Positions 16,673 to 24,856 of a stretch of DNA of 64,000 nucleotides are shown piece after piece (position 1 is the first letter of the stretch; each line of letters starts with the position of its first letter). This stretch comes from Ruminococcus sp. CAG:488. GTDB lineage: Bacteria > Bacillota > Clostridia > Oscillospirales > Acutalibacteraceae. Location of the stretch: assembly GCA_000434055.1 (NCBI GenBank), contig HF999648.1, positions 95,266 to 159,265 on the forward strand, in the 5' to 3' direction. The notes beneath the pieces are model-generated. The model was not told where the DNA came from, ran no database searches, and was given only the letters and a program-made list of their open reading frames with translations. A program made the position numbers and the translations under genes.

Positions 16673-17103
16673 TTTCTCATAAACGCCTCCGTTGATTTGA
16701 TTATGTTTTCCTTTTCGTTAATCCAGCACCGCTCGACCCACCGAGGACCTCTTAACGGCGCACCGTTGTAATTAAGGTCCCGGTCGGTTTTCTCTTTGTT
16801 TACGTCGGGTCTGCTCCAAAATCCGTAAGACGGGCTGTAAAATGCACCTTTTCCCGTCACGGGGTCAACCATCAGCTTACCGAACCAATGGTATCTTGCG
16901 TACGGCGCATCATAGATAATAGCACATTTATCCTCAGATATACGAGCCGAATTTTTTAATGCTTCCGACAAAACTGGCACATATGGATCAGCTTTTTTCA
17001 TTACTTCGCTTGTAAAAAATGCCTGCACTCTTCCGCCCGGATTTAATCCGTGGTTCTTCAAAATTGTTGCAGCGTCGCTTACATCAATCTTAACCGTAAA
17101 CAT
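16669..17103 (-). CDS. HK97 gp10-like / minor capsid protein 2-type head-tail protein
   Basis: ATG 17103 is chosen because GGGGGCAAG precedes it; the extension to 17160 is inside the neighbour. About 144 residues: KIDVSDAATILKNHGLNPGG, then YVPVLSEALKNSARI, then a tryptophan-rich loop with RYHWFGKLM and GPRWVERCW. This matches small minor capsid proteins that follow the stopper in SPP1/A118-like phages. Confidence 0.72.
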   Translation of the reverse strand: MFTVKIDVSDAATILKNHGLNPGGRVQAFFTSEVMKKADPYVPVLSEALKNSARISEDKCAIIYDAPYARYHWFGKLMVDPVTGKGAFYSPSYGFWSRPDVNKEKTDRDLNYNGAPLRGPRWVERCWINEKENIIKSTEAFMRK

Positions 17104-17104
17104 C

Positions 17105-17452
17105 TTACTTGCCCCCGATCGTGATATTATCAACCTCTGAGCCGCAGATATGCTCCGCAACCGACGTTACCGTTATGACCTGCTCACCGTTTAAATCCTT
17201 AAAGGAAGCAATATCGCCATGCTCACCCTTTACAATGCGGTCACCGTTGTGTACCGTCCACGATTTACCGTATTCGGCTGTAGTCTCGGGCGACGTGATG
17301 ATTTTTACATCGGAAACATTTTCAACGCCTTTATTCGCCGAGGACATACCCACCGAGCCGTACCAGTAAACACCCGATACGACTTGACGGGTATATATAT
17401 CTTTGAGGTTTTGGGAGGAATGGGAATAGATTGTTATTGTGTTCGGAAACAC
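17105..17452 (-). CDS. Head-closure (stopper)-like minor capsid protein
   Basis: The 115-residue beta-rich protein (FPNTITIYSHSSQNLKDIYT, YWYGSVGMSSANKGVEN) has the size of gp16/minor-capsid-1-type stoppers and is second after the major capsid gene. GTG start behind AGGTGATAAT. Confidence 0.68.
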   Translation of the reverse strand: MFPNTITIYSHSSQNLKDIYTRQVVSGVYWYGSVGMSSANKGVENVSDVKIITSPETTAEYGKSWTVHNGDRIVKGEHGDIASFKDLNGEQVITVTSVAEHICGSEVDNITIGGK

Positions 17453-17456
17453 ATTA

Positions 17457-17810
17457 TCACCTCAAAGCCGAATAGCAAAGCCCGGTGCCCGACAGGTAAA
17501 GCATCACCTTTCGCCTGAGCTCCGAGCTGTATTCATCGGATGTTTTTCTTGTATCACGGTACGATACCGAATGGTCGCCGACACTTTCGCTCGCTTTTAT
17601 ACTCTGTTCCGCCGTTTCCCTCTCCGCATATAAGCAGTCAACAGCGGCGCAAACGGCAAGCCTGCGCTTTCTGTCAATCTGTTCATATTTAAGGTTATCG
17701 GGGTTCGTGATCAGAGCGTCAACATAAGCTTCTGCTTCCACGCATAAGCGGTCAAACGTAGTTTTGTCGATATTATTTCCGTGATACTCTTCAACATAGA
17801 ACTGATACAT
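17457..17810 (-). CDS. Head-tail connector (gp6/gp15-like adaptor)
   Basis: The 117-residue mainly helical protein (TFDRLCVEAEAYVDALITNP, RRLAVCAAVDCLYAERET) fits the helical adaptor that binds the portal. It directly follows the major capsid gene; the start ATG overlaps the capsid stop (TAATG), so they are translated together. Confidence 0.75.
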   Translation of the reverse strand: MYQFYVEEYHGNNIDKTTFDRLCVEAEAYVDALITNPDNLKYEQIDRKRRLAVCAAVDCLYAERETAEQSIKASESVGDHSVSYRDTRKTSDEYSSELRRKVMLYLSGTGLCYSALR

Positions 17811-18703
17811 TATGTATTACTCGCGGTCGGTGCGGTACCGTTAACGCTTGCATATACGCCTGCGAGCTTATTTGCATAAACATCGGCGATAGAAACAAGA
17901 CGGTAGCCGTACTTCCATGCATCGGCGTTCTGGTTTGCTTCGGGGCTGATGATCTTCGGCTTTACAAGCTTGTTGAACTGAATAAGAGCCGACGGGTGAA
18001 TGATCATAAAGTTAAGCGGATTTGCGTCCTCGGGAACACTGTATCCGCCCTCTTTATAATCACCTGTGCCGCTGAGCTGAGTGATCTTATTGTTAAATCT
18101 CTTCTTGGGCATCTTGATTATACCTGAGAAAGATCTGAGAAGCTCTCTCGACTTGGTCGTATCCATATCCTGGATAGAGCCGATAATACCGGGTGTAGCG
18201 AGAAGGATTCTTCCCTCATAAGGTACTTCGTCGTTATCCATGGCGTCATTGGCTGTTCTGATAGCTTCGATAGCCTTTGCGCCCGTGGTGATTGAGGTCG
18301 TATAGTCCTTTGAGATGCCCTCCTTGCTCGCATACTTGGAAATTCTGAAAGCGTCAAGCTCGGGAACGACCTTTGTTCTCACAAATTCGCCGCCCAATCT
18401 GCCGAAGGCAATGCCGCCTGTTTCAATGTTGTCAAGCTCGTCAACTTGGAACATTCTGCCTCTGTCGAAGTTACATTTTACAGTCTCATATCTGAGCTGT
18501 GCATCGCCGTTTACATAGCCGTCGTTACGTGAATAATCGGCAAGACCGTTCATGTCGAGGATAGGAATTACCATTTCGTTGGCATTATAGCCCTCCCTGA
18601 CAAGCTCCTGCGCTCCGTCAAGAACGCTTGTTAATGATGCCTGCTTATACACAAGGTCAAGCATCGTTGAATATTTCTTTGCAAGTGCAATTGAATTTGC
18701 CAT
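17810..18703 (-). CDS. Major capsid protein
   Basis: The 297-residue protein starts ANSIALAKKYSTMLDLVYKQ and contains YETVKCNFDRGRMFQVDELD and FMIIHPSALIQFNKLVKPK, a pattern shared by the P22/SPP1-type coat proteins of many Firmicutes siphophages. It forms the HK97-fold shell around the GP20 scaffold encoded just upstream. The length is a little short but normal for this group. A strong AGGAG site precedes the start. Confidence 0.88.
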   Translation of the reverse strand: MANSIALAKKYSTMLDLVYKQASLTSVLDGAQELVREGYNANEMVIPILDMNGLADYSRNDGYVNGDAQLRYETVKCNFDRGRMFQVDELDNIETGGIAFGRLGGEFVRTKVVPELDAFRISKYASKEGISKDYTTSITTGAKAIEAIRTANDAMDNDEVPYEGRILLATPGIIGSIQDMDTTKSRELLRSFSGIIKMPKKRFNNKITQLSGTGDYKEGGYSVPEDANPLNFMIIHPSALIQFNKLVKPKIISPEANQNADAWKYGYRLVSIADVYANKLAGVYASVNGTAPTASNT

Positions 18704-18709
18704 GTTTCA

Positions 18710-19288
18710 TTACTCCTTTTTCGTTATTCCGAAAGCCGCTTCGAGCCTTGCGGTGTCATAATCCTTGTCGTCATGCTCCAATCCGCTCTTATTTCGCTGC
18801 GGTTCGTTGCCGAAAAGATACGCCTTACTTTCCGTAAGAGGCGTTATCTGCTCGGTCAGACCGACAATACTATCATTTTCGACGCTGATTTTTTCCATGT
18901 CAATGTGTGGGATTATGTCGTTAACGTCTTTCGGGTGATATTTGTTCTGAATTTCATTGATAACGGTTGAACGCTTCAACTGCTTTTCGTAATCGGCCTT
19001 AAGGCTGTTTACTGTGTTTGTGTTTTCCGCTTTCAATCGTTCGATTTCTGCCTTCAATTCTGCGTTGTCGCCCGCTTTTTCCTTGAGGGTATCGTATTCG
19101 GTTGTTTTCTCGGTCAATGCGCTGTTGACCTTACCCAACTGCTTCTCAAGGTCCTTGTACTTGTCGGCGCTGACATATTTGTCGGTGGACAAGTCACCAA
19201 GTCTGATTTTCGAGTCCTTCGTTTCGGCTTCAAGCGCCGCATAGGTCTCATCGGATACGATGCCTTTCAAGATTTCAAGATTTTCCAT
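18710..19288 (-). CDS. Phage scaffolding protein (minor structural GP20)
   Basis: The 192-residue protein is acidic and almost wholly coiled coil: ETKDSKIRLGDLSTDKYVSA, YKDLEKQLGKVNSALTEKTT. These are signatures of GP20 scaffolds, which direct shell assembly and are then removed. The C-terminus ends TARLEAAFGITKKE, the usual capsid-contact end. Its 5' leader holds three tandem hairpins. Confidence 0.9.
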   Translation of the reverse strand: MENLEILKGIVSDETYAALEAETKDSKIRLGDLSTDKYVSADKYKDLEKQLGKVNSALTEKTTEYDTLKEKAGDNAELKAEIERLKAENTNTVNSLKADYEKQLKRSTVINEIQNKYHPKDVNDIIPHIDMEKISVENDSIVGLTEQITPLTESKAYLFGNEPQRNKSGLEHDDKDYDTARLEAAFGITKKE

Positions 19289-19303
19289 ATAAATACTCCT
19301 TGT

Positions 19304-19395
19304 TTTTATGTCCGGTGTCTCCGGCAGTATTAAGCCTTTTATGTCCCGTGCTCAGGGGTGATCGAGCCTTTTATGTCCGACTGCTCAGCGGTGTA
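19304..19395 (-). repeat. Three tandem stem-loops with an ACATAAAA tail in the scaffold/capsid leader
   Basis: On the minus strand GGACATAAAA occurs three times (plus-strand TTTTATGTCC at 19304, 19337 and 19369; spacing 33 and 32). Each is preceded by a short hairpin (CCGCTGAGCAGTCGG, CCCCTGAGCACGGG, CCGGAGACACCGG) with differing stems, so the pairing rather than the sequence is kept. Two of the three tails continue AGGCT. They lie in the 5' leader of the scaffold-capsid genes, between a terminator and the start codon. Confidence 0.6.
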
Positions 19396-19399
19396 TATG

Positions 19400-19425
19400 A
19401 AAAAAGACACCCTTTCGGATGTCTT
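19400..19425 (-). terminator. Intrinsic terminator ahead of the scaffold leader
   Basis: AAGACACCC (19404-19412) pairs with GGATGTCTT (19417-19425), one mismatch, loop TTTC, and six T follow on the minus strand. It would stop transcripts of terminase, portal and minor capsid before the scaffold unless antiterminated. The 57-bp block containing it recurs outside the prophage at 39629-39685 with 3 differences. Confidence 0.7.
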
Positions 19426-19452
19426 GAATCATTATTTTGTTGCATGAAAAAA

Positions 19453-19628
19453 GCACCTTGATTTCTCAGGGTGCGAAATTAGCTATACAAGGAAAGTCGC
19501 CTGATTGCTCAAGCGACTTCCGGATTTATGGCTATTTGGCAGGCGTGGCGTTCTCCTGCATCTCTCGGGTTCCCCCTGTCGTTACCATCGGCGTATGGAT
19601 GCCACGAAATTGTCCACCTCAAATAGCC
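19453..19628 (-). ncRNA. Candidate structured RNA between minor capsid and scaffold genes
   Basis: This gap has no credible open frame but strong pairing. On the minus strand GGCTATTTG and CAAATAGCC (plus 19620-19628 and 19530-19538) form a 9-bp closing stem of a 99-nt domain. Inside are CGTGGC/GCCACG, GCATC/GATGC and GGG/CCC stems. Two further hairpins follow, AAGTCGC/GCGACTT (19494-19519) and GCACC/GGTGC (19453-19474), then the terminator at 19400. Multi-stem layout ending in a terminator suggests a discrete RNA or a folded leader. I cannot match it to a named family. Confidence 0.6.
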
Positions 19629-19656
19629 TTCTTATCCTATGTATATTTTAGCACAA

Positions 19657-21243
19657 TTATTCTGCTTTGTAAAGGATTTTTTTAGTTCTTAAATATCTAT
19701 TATATCGTTTTTCTTCAACTTTCAAAAACGTAATCACTGAATTTTTGTATTCTGAAGGGTCTTCCGAAGTACATAGTCTAAGAATCAACTCATAATTCTT
19801 ACCATTATCCTCTATATGTTTCAACACAAAAGCTGTGTTTGGTTTATTAGCTTCAAGGATGTAGTCCGGGTATTGAATTATTTGTTCAATATATCCGCAA
19901 TATCTTTCATAATCGTTTGGATGTCTTTCCATGATATGAGCGATCTGTTTATCCGTAATTATCACATCGTCCGATTGAATGTCCGATGTTACGCAAGAAT
20001 ACAATTCCTTGTCTATTTTACAAACATTATGCACACTATTACCCACCGTTTCTACGTCCTTGATATTGATTATACCACTATTTTCTGATTTTGCAACGCT
20101 TTTCTTTGGCGTAATCTGCTCCTTGACCAGCTCTCGGCTGTGATCTCGCCTCAAGCCGTTTTTCTTGCAGAATTCATCAATCTTTGTGCTTTGCTCGGAA
20201 ATTTTCTTATTGAGCTTCTTCACCGTCTCCTTATCGCCTATTTCCTTTGACGCCGCCTGTTCTTTCTTGAGCTGTCTCATCCTGCGCTCCATAGCACGCT
20301 GCTTCTGCGTAAGCTCATAAACGCGGCGGTTTTCTTCCTCGTTAAACCTAATCGGGTTCGGTGTGCTTATACCCGGGAAGAACGGAAACATACGGTGTCG
20401 GCAATTCACGCCGCCCAAGCCTAAGATGTCATCGGGATAGCCTGTACTCTCTTTAAGGTTCGGGTATTTCTTGTCGCTTCCGTCGATTTTGAACACCTTG
20501 CCCTGCCAGCCTGCATGGTTTGCAATAGGATTTGTGGGGTGCGTTCTTGCCCCCAAGTGCGAAGAAATTTCAACATATTCCGCACCGAGCTCTTTGCAAA
20601 GCGTCTCCGAGGACTTGTTGGCAAGCTTATTGACCGCCGTCAGAGTATCACGTCTTACTGTTCCCTCAAGTGAGTATTGAACGAGCTTTCCGTTTCTCTT
20701 GTATGTTGCGCCGCTTATGCCGTTCTTTGCCATATCCTTTATGGCTCGCTTGATCGCCGTCTGATAGTCGTATGTTCCCGTCGCGACTTCGATATATGAG
20801 CGGTTGATAACGTTCATATACGCCTGCTTTGCGCTTTCAAGCGCCTTTGTCTGAATAAGTCTGTATGTATTGCTCAGCTCCTTATAGCTCAGCTCCATGG
20901 CCTCGGCAAATGCCGAATTGGTTTTTATATTCCTCGGGTCAACCGTGATACTGCCCTGCCTGTATGCTTCTTCAAGCTCGGTCATATTGATGTTTGCAAG
21001 CTGTGCCTTTTTGAGCATATTGAGTATTTCCTGCTCGCTCTTTTCCGAATATGAGGCAATAACCTTTACCGTGTCGGCATTGAGAACGCCCAATTCATCA
21101 AGCTTTTTCAATTGCCATTCCATTGTACCGCCGATTTTATCGTTCAAGTCAAATCTTCTCGCTATTTCCTTTATGAGATCAAGCTCAATTTGACTGTAAA
21201 TATTGATTATCGGCTGTGATAAACTGTCAATGTCCTTAATCAT
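19657..21243 (-). CDS. Minor capsid protein 2 (MuF-type) with C-terminal PBECR-like nuclease domain
   Basis: The 528-residue protein is composite. Residues 1-300 are a phage minor capsid protein 2/MuF-type head protein, with SHLGARTHPTNPIANHAGWQ and the conserved LGGVNCRHRMFPFFPG. Residues 305-375 are a coiled linker. Residues about 420-528 form a compact domain with VIITDKQIAHIMERHP, PDYILEANKPNTAFVL, EYKNSVITFLKV and RYLRTKKILYK, which matches the PBECR (phage Barnase-EndoU-ColicinE5/D-RelE-like nuclease) group; His441 and Lys/Arg/Tyr late in the domain are candidate catalytic residues. MuF-linked toxins are packaged in the virion or used against competitors. The part coding for the domain (19657-20090) is clearly more AT-rich than the rest, as expected of a swapped cassette. 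The start overlaps the portal stop by 1 base. No protein immunity gene follows it. Confidence 0.82.
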   Translation of the reverse strand: MIKDIDSLSQPIINIYSQIELDLIKEIARRFDLNDKIGGTMEWQLKKLDELGVLNADTVKVIASYSEKSEQEILNMLKKAQLANINMTELEEAYRQGSITVDPRNIKTNSAFAEAMELSYKELSNTYRLIQTKALESAKQAYMNVINRSYIEVATGTYDYQTAIKRAIKDMAKNGISGATYKRNGKLVQYSLEGTVRRDTLTAVNKLANKSSETLCKELGAEYVEISSHLGARTHPTNPIANHAGWQGKVFKIDGSDKKYPNLKESTGYPDDILGLGGVNCRHRMFPFFPGISTPNPIRFNEEENRRVYELTQKQRAMERRMRQLKKEQAASKEIGDKETVKKLNKKISEQSTKIDEFCKKNGLRRDHSRELVKEQITPKKSVAKSENSGIINIKDVETVGNSVHNVCKIDKELYSCVTSDIQSDDVIITDKQIAHIMERHPNDYERYCGYIEQIIQYPDYILEANKPNTAFVLKHIEDNGKNYELILRLCTSEDPSEYKNSVITFLKVEEKRYNRYLRTKKILYKAE

Positions 21244-22655
21244 TATGTGCCCTCGGGTTCTTCCTCAACTTCCGGCTTTCTCTGCAGCATTTCGTTATAA
21301 AAGCTTTTTGCCTGCTCTTCGTCGAGCTTGTAAATCTGCTTGTAATACTCAATCGCATCAATTAGACCTGCGTTGAATTCAAGCATTGCCTGTCTTTTTA
21401 TCTCCGCCGTATCTTCGATGATAGAATCGTCAAAATCAACCGTTATCGTTGCGTTTAAATCAATGCTTTTATCTCCGTTATATATCGCTTCAAAGTTCAA
21501 AAGGCTGTGTGCCATGTCAATTATTGCGGTTCTCAGAACCGATTCGTGCTTATGCAGAGTGCGGAACATTTTGCTGTTTTCCGATATGACCTGTGTAGCC
21601 GTTGACACATTGCCGCTGTCCCATTTGTAACCGTTTGCTCCGAAGCCGCACGCCTGCGACAGCAAATTCAACTGCGTTTGCATCGCCGCATCAAGCTCGG
21701 TAACTCTCAACTGCATATTGCTCTCAATAATCGGCGGTGCAGACGGGTCGTCCTTGTTCTCGGGCAGCAGATAAAAGACCTCGTCCGACGGGTCGAACAC
21801 CTTGACCGTTTGTCCGTTCTCCATAATGTGAACGTTGGTAACTGAATCCCTCGCAAATATTCTCTTTCGACCGAGAAGGATTTCCTTAACATAAGCGTCA
21901 TATACAATGTCAACGCCCTCAAGGACATCCGTTGCACCGGCAAATATGCTTGTTCCGTAAGGTGAATCGAATTTATCCTTGTTTGCAATGTTCGGGCGTA
22001 TCTGCTGAAATGTCGGCGTTTTGGAAAGCGTGTAAATATACTGATCCAAGCCCAATTCCCCGTACATCTCGGGCATTTCGGAAATGCTTTGACTTTCCGA
22101 CTTTAAAATATTATTTTCAACAACATAAAAGCCGTTTTCGTCTTTTGTATGCGTCTCAAGATATGTATAGGTCTGACCCTTGATTGTTATTTCCGAAGCA
22201 AAAGCCGCTTCCGTTACCTTGCCGGAATCAAAGGAAATCGGATAGAATTTATCTTGCGTAATGTACTTTTGATTTACCTTCATTCCATCCCAATATTGGA
22301 TAAGAAAGCCGCCGCCCTTTGCGAAAGCCGCTTCAATAAGGTTGTTTCCTCTGACATAGAAATTGACCTGTTCAAGAAGCCTGTGCAAAACTTCCTCGGT
22401 ATATTTATCCGATGCCGAAAGCTCAACCTTTTCGTTAAGCAGCAGGTCCGCCCAATCCTGGCATACACGAGCAGCCATATTGAGCGTGCGCCTTTTCTGA
22501 TTGAGGTTCTTCTGACCCTCGTATATCTTGTATGAATGGAAGCGGTCGACGTGTCCTCTGTACCACTGCTCCCATGTTTCAAGCTTGTCATCAATGTTTT
22601 CGTCAATGACCGTATTTCCTTTGCTCTTTAAATAATTTACAATCTGCGGATTCAT
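21243..22655 (-). CDS. Portal protein, SPP1 gp6-like
   Basis: The 470-residue protein shows the family layout: N-terminal WEQWYRGHVDRFHSYKIYEG, central wing with NIANKDKFDSPYGTSIFAGA, and stem-region TQLNLLSQACGFGANGYKWD, ending with an acidic tail. It forms the dodecameric vertex ring through which DNA is pumped and lies right after the large terminase, with 1 base between. Confidence 0.92.
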   Translation of the reverse strand: MNPQIVNYLKSKGNTVIDENIDDKLETWEQWYRGHVDRFHSYKIYEGQKNLNQKRRTLNMAARVCQDWADLLLNEKVELSASDKYTEEVLHRLLEQVNFYVRGNNLIEAAFAKGGGFLIQYWDGMKVNQKYITQDKFYPISFDSGKVTEAAFASEITIKGQTYTYLETHTKDENGFYVVENNILKSESQSISEMPEMYGELGLDQYIYTLSKTPTFQQIRPNIANKDKFDSPYGTSIFAGATDVLEGVDIVYDAYVKEILLGRKRIFARDSVTNVHIMENGQTVKVFDPSDEVFYLLPENKDDPSAPPIIESNMQLRVTELDAAMQTQLNLLSQACGFGANGYKWDSGNVSTATQVISENSKMFRTLHKHESVLRTAIIDMAHSLLNFEAIYNGDKSIDLNATITVDFDDSIIEDTAEIKRQAMLEFNAGLIDAIEYYKQIYKLDEEQAKSFYNEMLQRKPEVEEEPEGT

Positions 22656-22656
22656 G

Positions 22657-23988
22657 CTATCCTCTTTTCTTCGTTAAGTCTATCATTGTTTTCATGTAGG
22701 GCTCCTGGCTGTATTCCGAGCTGTCAAGGTTATCTATGTTTGTTGTCCCGTCGTCAAGCCTTACGTCCTCTTTCTTATCGTCCCATACCGCATCGGTGTA
22801 CGCCTGTATGGTTTCCGTACAATTTGAGACAATAAAAAAACGATGTTGTGCAAACATCGTCAATCCAAACCGTATTCTGTCTATTATTTCACCCTTACGG
22901 GCGTTATTTATTGCAATAGGTATGTGCTCGTTCATGACCGCCTTTCTCAGCCCTCGTATAAGCACCTGCTCGGCTGAGTCGCAATAAGCGGCAAGCACCG
23001 TATATTCCGCTCTGCACTCTCGGCAGAAGTCAACAAACTCCTTTTCAAGCTGTGTCGGGTCGATCTCATTTTTAATGCGCCGCTCCTTGACCGTCACGCA
23101 CTCGGCAAAGCCCTTTGTAAATGCCGTGCATGTAAACGCTGTGCTTGATTTATTTCCGCCGAAATCAACGCCTATGGTGCATATTGATATATTCTTTCTC
23201 AGCGGGTTAATATAATTACCGTTTCCGTCTTTTGCATACCAATCGGCAGAAGCAATTACATTGTCCTTCGTAAACGAAAAATATATCTTGCCTTCCGCCG
23301 TTACCCATAAGCCTAAAATATTTCGGTCATAGAAAACGCCCGTAAACATTCGGCGGTATCTTTCTTTAACGGCTTCAGACAGCGTAAGATTATCGTCCAT
23401 TGTGAAATGGAGATAAAGAAGATTTTTGTCCTTTATCGCATCAACATATTTTGTCTTGAAATAGTGCGTCGGTCCTTTCGGATTGCAGTTGTACCATAGC
23501 TTTGAGCCCTCAACGCTGCATCGTGCCTCAGCCTGTGAAACGAACGATTCGGGCATCAATGCAACCTCATCAAAAAGAACGCCGGCGAGCGTCATGCCCT
23601 GTATCAAGTCCTGTGAGCTTTCGTCCTTGCCGCCGAACACATAGAAATAATTTGTTACATTCCCCTTTGAAATGATTATGAGATTATCCGTACGTTTTTC
23701 CTCGTACTCGTAGTTAAGGCTCAGAAGCTGTTGTTTAAGCGTAATAACAACGTTACGGCGCAAGCTTCCGACCGTCTTTCCGCATAAGGCAAAATCCGTT
23801 TCATTAAATCGTGCCATAGCCCAATTCACAAACGAAATAGCCATTGATACGGTTTTACCCGATCTGACCGCTCCGTCGGCTATAATGCCGTCATAGTCCT
23901 TGACGGGTGAATTATCGCACCACCAAGTCATAACCTTTAACTGCTTATTGCTGAACGGCTCCCATTTGAATTTATTCCTTTTCTGCAT
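22657..23988 (-). CDS. terL: Terminase large subunit
   Basis: The 443-residue packaging motor has an ATPase domain with Walker A at GAVRSGKT (39-46) and Walker B at VLFDE (Asp140, Glu141). The C-terminal RNase-H-like nuclease starts with TIGVDFGGNKSSTAFTC. It translocates and cuts concatemeric DNA at the portal. It overlaps the small-subunit-like gene by 17 bases. Confidence 0.95.
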   Translation of the reverse strand: MQKRNKFKWEPFSNKQLKVMTWWCDNSPVKDYDGIIADGAVRSGKTVSMAISFVNWAMARFNETDFALCGKTVGSLRRNVVITLKQQLLSLNYEYEEKRTDNLIIISKGNVTNYFYVFGGKDESSQDLIQGMTLAGVLFDEVALMPESFVSQAEARCSVEGSKLWYNCNPKGPTHYFKTKYVDAIKDKNLLYLHFTMDDNLTLSEAVKERYRRMFTGVFYDRNILGLWVTAEGKIYFSFTKDNVIASADWYAKDGNGNYINPLRKNISICTIGVDFGGNKSSTAFTCTAFTKGFAECVTVKERRIKNEIDPTQLEKEFVDFCRECRAEYTVLAAYCDSAEQVLIRGLRKAVMNEHIPIAINNARKGEIIDRIRFGLTMFAQHRFFIVSNCTETIQAYTDAVWDDKKEDVRLDDGTTNIDNLDSSEYSQEPYMKTMIDLTKKRG

Positions 23989-24385
23989 CGTTCCACGCCT
24001 CCGCAGCCTTGCCGTTCAGTGCTTCAATAAATGCGTTGTCAGTATCCTGTGCTTTCGGCTGCTCGCCTGTCTTGTTATGAGATTCGGACAGTGCGATTAT
24101 GCTTTCAAAAGCCCTCAGATCGCCCTTCATAGCGTTTTGTATCTGCTTTAATACCATAGCTTCCTCAACCGTGATATTTTTATCCTTAATTGATTTTAAA
24201 TCCGTCAGCCTGTCGAGCCGTCCCTCCTGCATCGGCAAAGCCAAAAGCATATTGACCGTATCTTTTAACAGCTTTTTCCTGCGCCGTGCCCTTCCGCTCG
24301 CAACGCCGCCTTTTTGTGCATTTTTCACGGCTTCCTCACGGCTTTGATTACTTGTAAACGGTTTTAAGTTTTCTTCATTCGCCAC
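23972..24385 (-). CDS. Terminase small subunit-like protein
   Basis: The 137-residue protein has KGGVASGRARRRKKLLKDTV and a helical C-terminal half with EAMVLKQIQNAMKGDLRAFE, common in small proteins that precede large terminases in Firmicutes phages. It probably recognises the packaging site. The GTG start follows GGTGGTAAT. The DNA-binding half is basic, the C-terminus acidic. The role is by position and composition. Confidence 0.72.
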   Translation of the reverse strand: MANEENLKPFTSNQSREEAVKNAQKGGVASGRARRRKKLLKDTVNMLLALPMQEGRLDRLTDLKSIKDKNITVEEAMVLKQIQNAMKGDLRAFESIIALSESHNKTGEQPKAQDTDNAFIEALNGKAAEAWNDAEKE

Positions 24386-24394
24386 ATTACCACC

Positions 24395-24721
24395 TTATTT
24401 ACTCTTTGAGCGTTTTCTCCAATCTTTCGGTTCTTCAAATTTTGATTTAAAAGTACCCGACATATCTTTATTGCTTAAAGAGTTGTACATTGAACTGGGT
24501 CGGTCTCCGTATGTAGAACCGTCCCAGTATCTTTTAAAAGTCTTTCCTGTCACATCCGTATACTCGACAATAGCCGCTTTGTTCTCCTTGCCGTTCTGCA
24601 AAGCCCTTTTGAATTGATTTGCGCTTTCTTTAAATACCTCAAGGGCTGACGGTTTATTTGAAGTATTAGCACCCGAGCTTGCTCCTCTGCCACCAAAGCG
24701 CTGTATATTTATTTTTATCAT
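24395..24721 (-). CDS. GGRGASSG-tagged small protein A
   Basis: The 108-residue protein begins MIKINIQRFGGRGASSGANT. The motif FGGRGxSSG at the N-terminus recurs on assorted small phage proteins and MuF-type effectors. The remainder (KRALQNGKENKAAIVEYTDV then TGKTFKRYWDGSTY) is basic with a small beta part, unrecognised. The gene lies between a three-way-junction RNA element and terminase, and is co-directional. The tag may be a localisation or processing signal for virion cargo; this is inference. Confidence 0.65.
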   Translation of the reverse strand: MIKINIQRFGGRGASSGANTSNKPSALEVFKESANQFKRALQNGKENKAAIVEYTDVTGKTFKRYWDGSTYGDRPSSMYNSLSNKDMSGTFKSKFEEPKDWRKRSKSK

Positions 24722-24749
24722 ATAATCGCCTCTTTCTGTTTTTGGGTAT

Positions 24750-24856
24750 AAAAATACCGCTGACTATAAAATAGCCAACGGTAATAAACAAGCGCCCGGA
24801 TTTGCACACGGGCCAGCGGCAACCACCGCTTGCTCCTCCTACATTACTACTTGTTT
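24750..24856 (-). ncRNA. Candidate small RNA: three-way junction followed by terminator
   Basis: On the minus strand AAACAAG (from 24856) pairs with CTTGTTT (to 24786), enclosing hairpins AGCGG/CCGCT (24815-24830) and GCCCG/CGGGC (24794-24813). Directly after comes an intrinsic terminator, TACCGTTGGCTA with TAGTCAGCGGTA and then a T run (24750-24783). The 5' strand of the closing stem overlaps the last codons of the upstream gene. It could be a processed 3'-UTR small RNA. Confidence 0.6.

Noticed and set aside
19300..19640. CRISPR array in the hairpin region
   Set aside because: Three repeats of only 10 bases with unequal stems and no spacers of uniform length; cas genes are absent.
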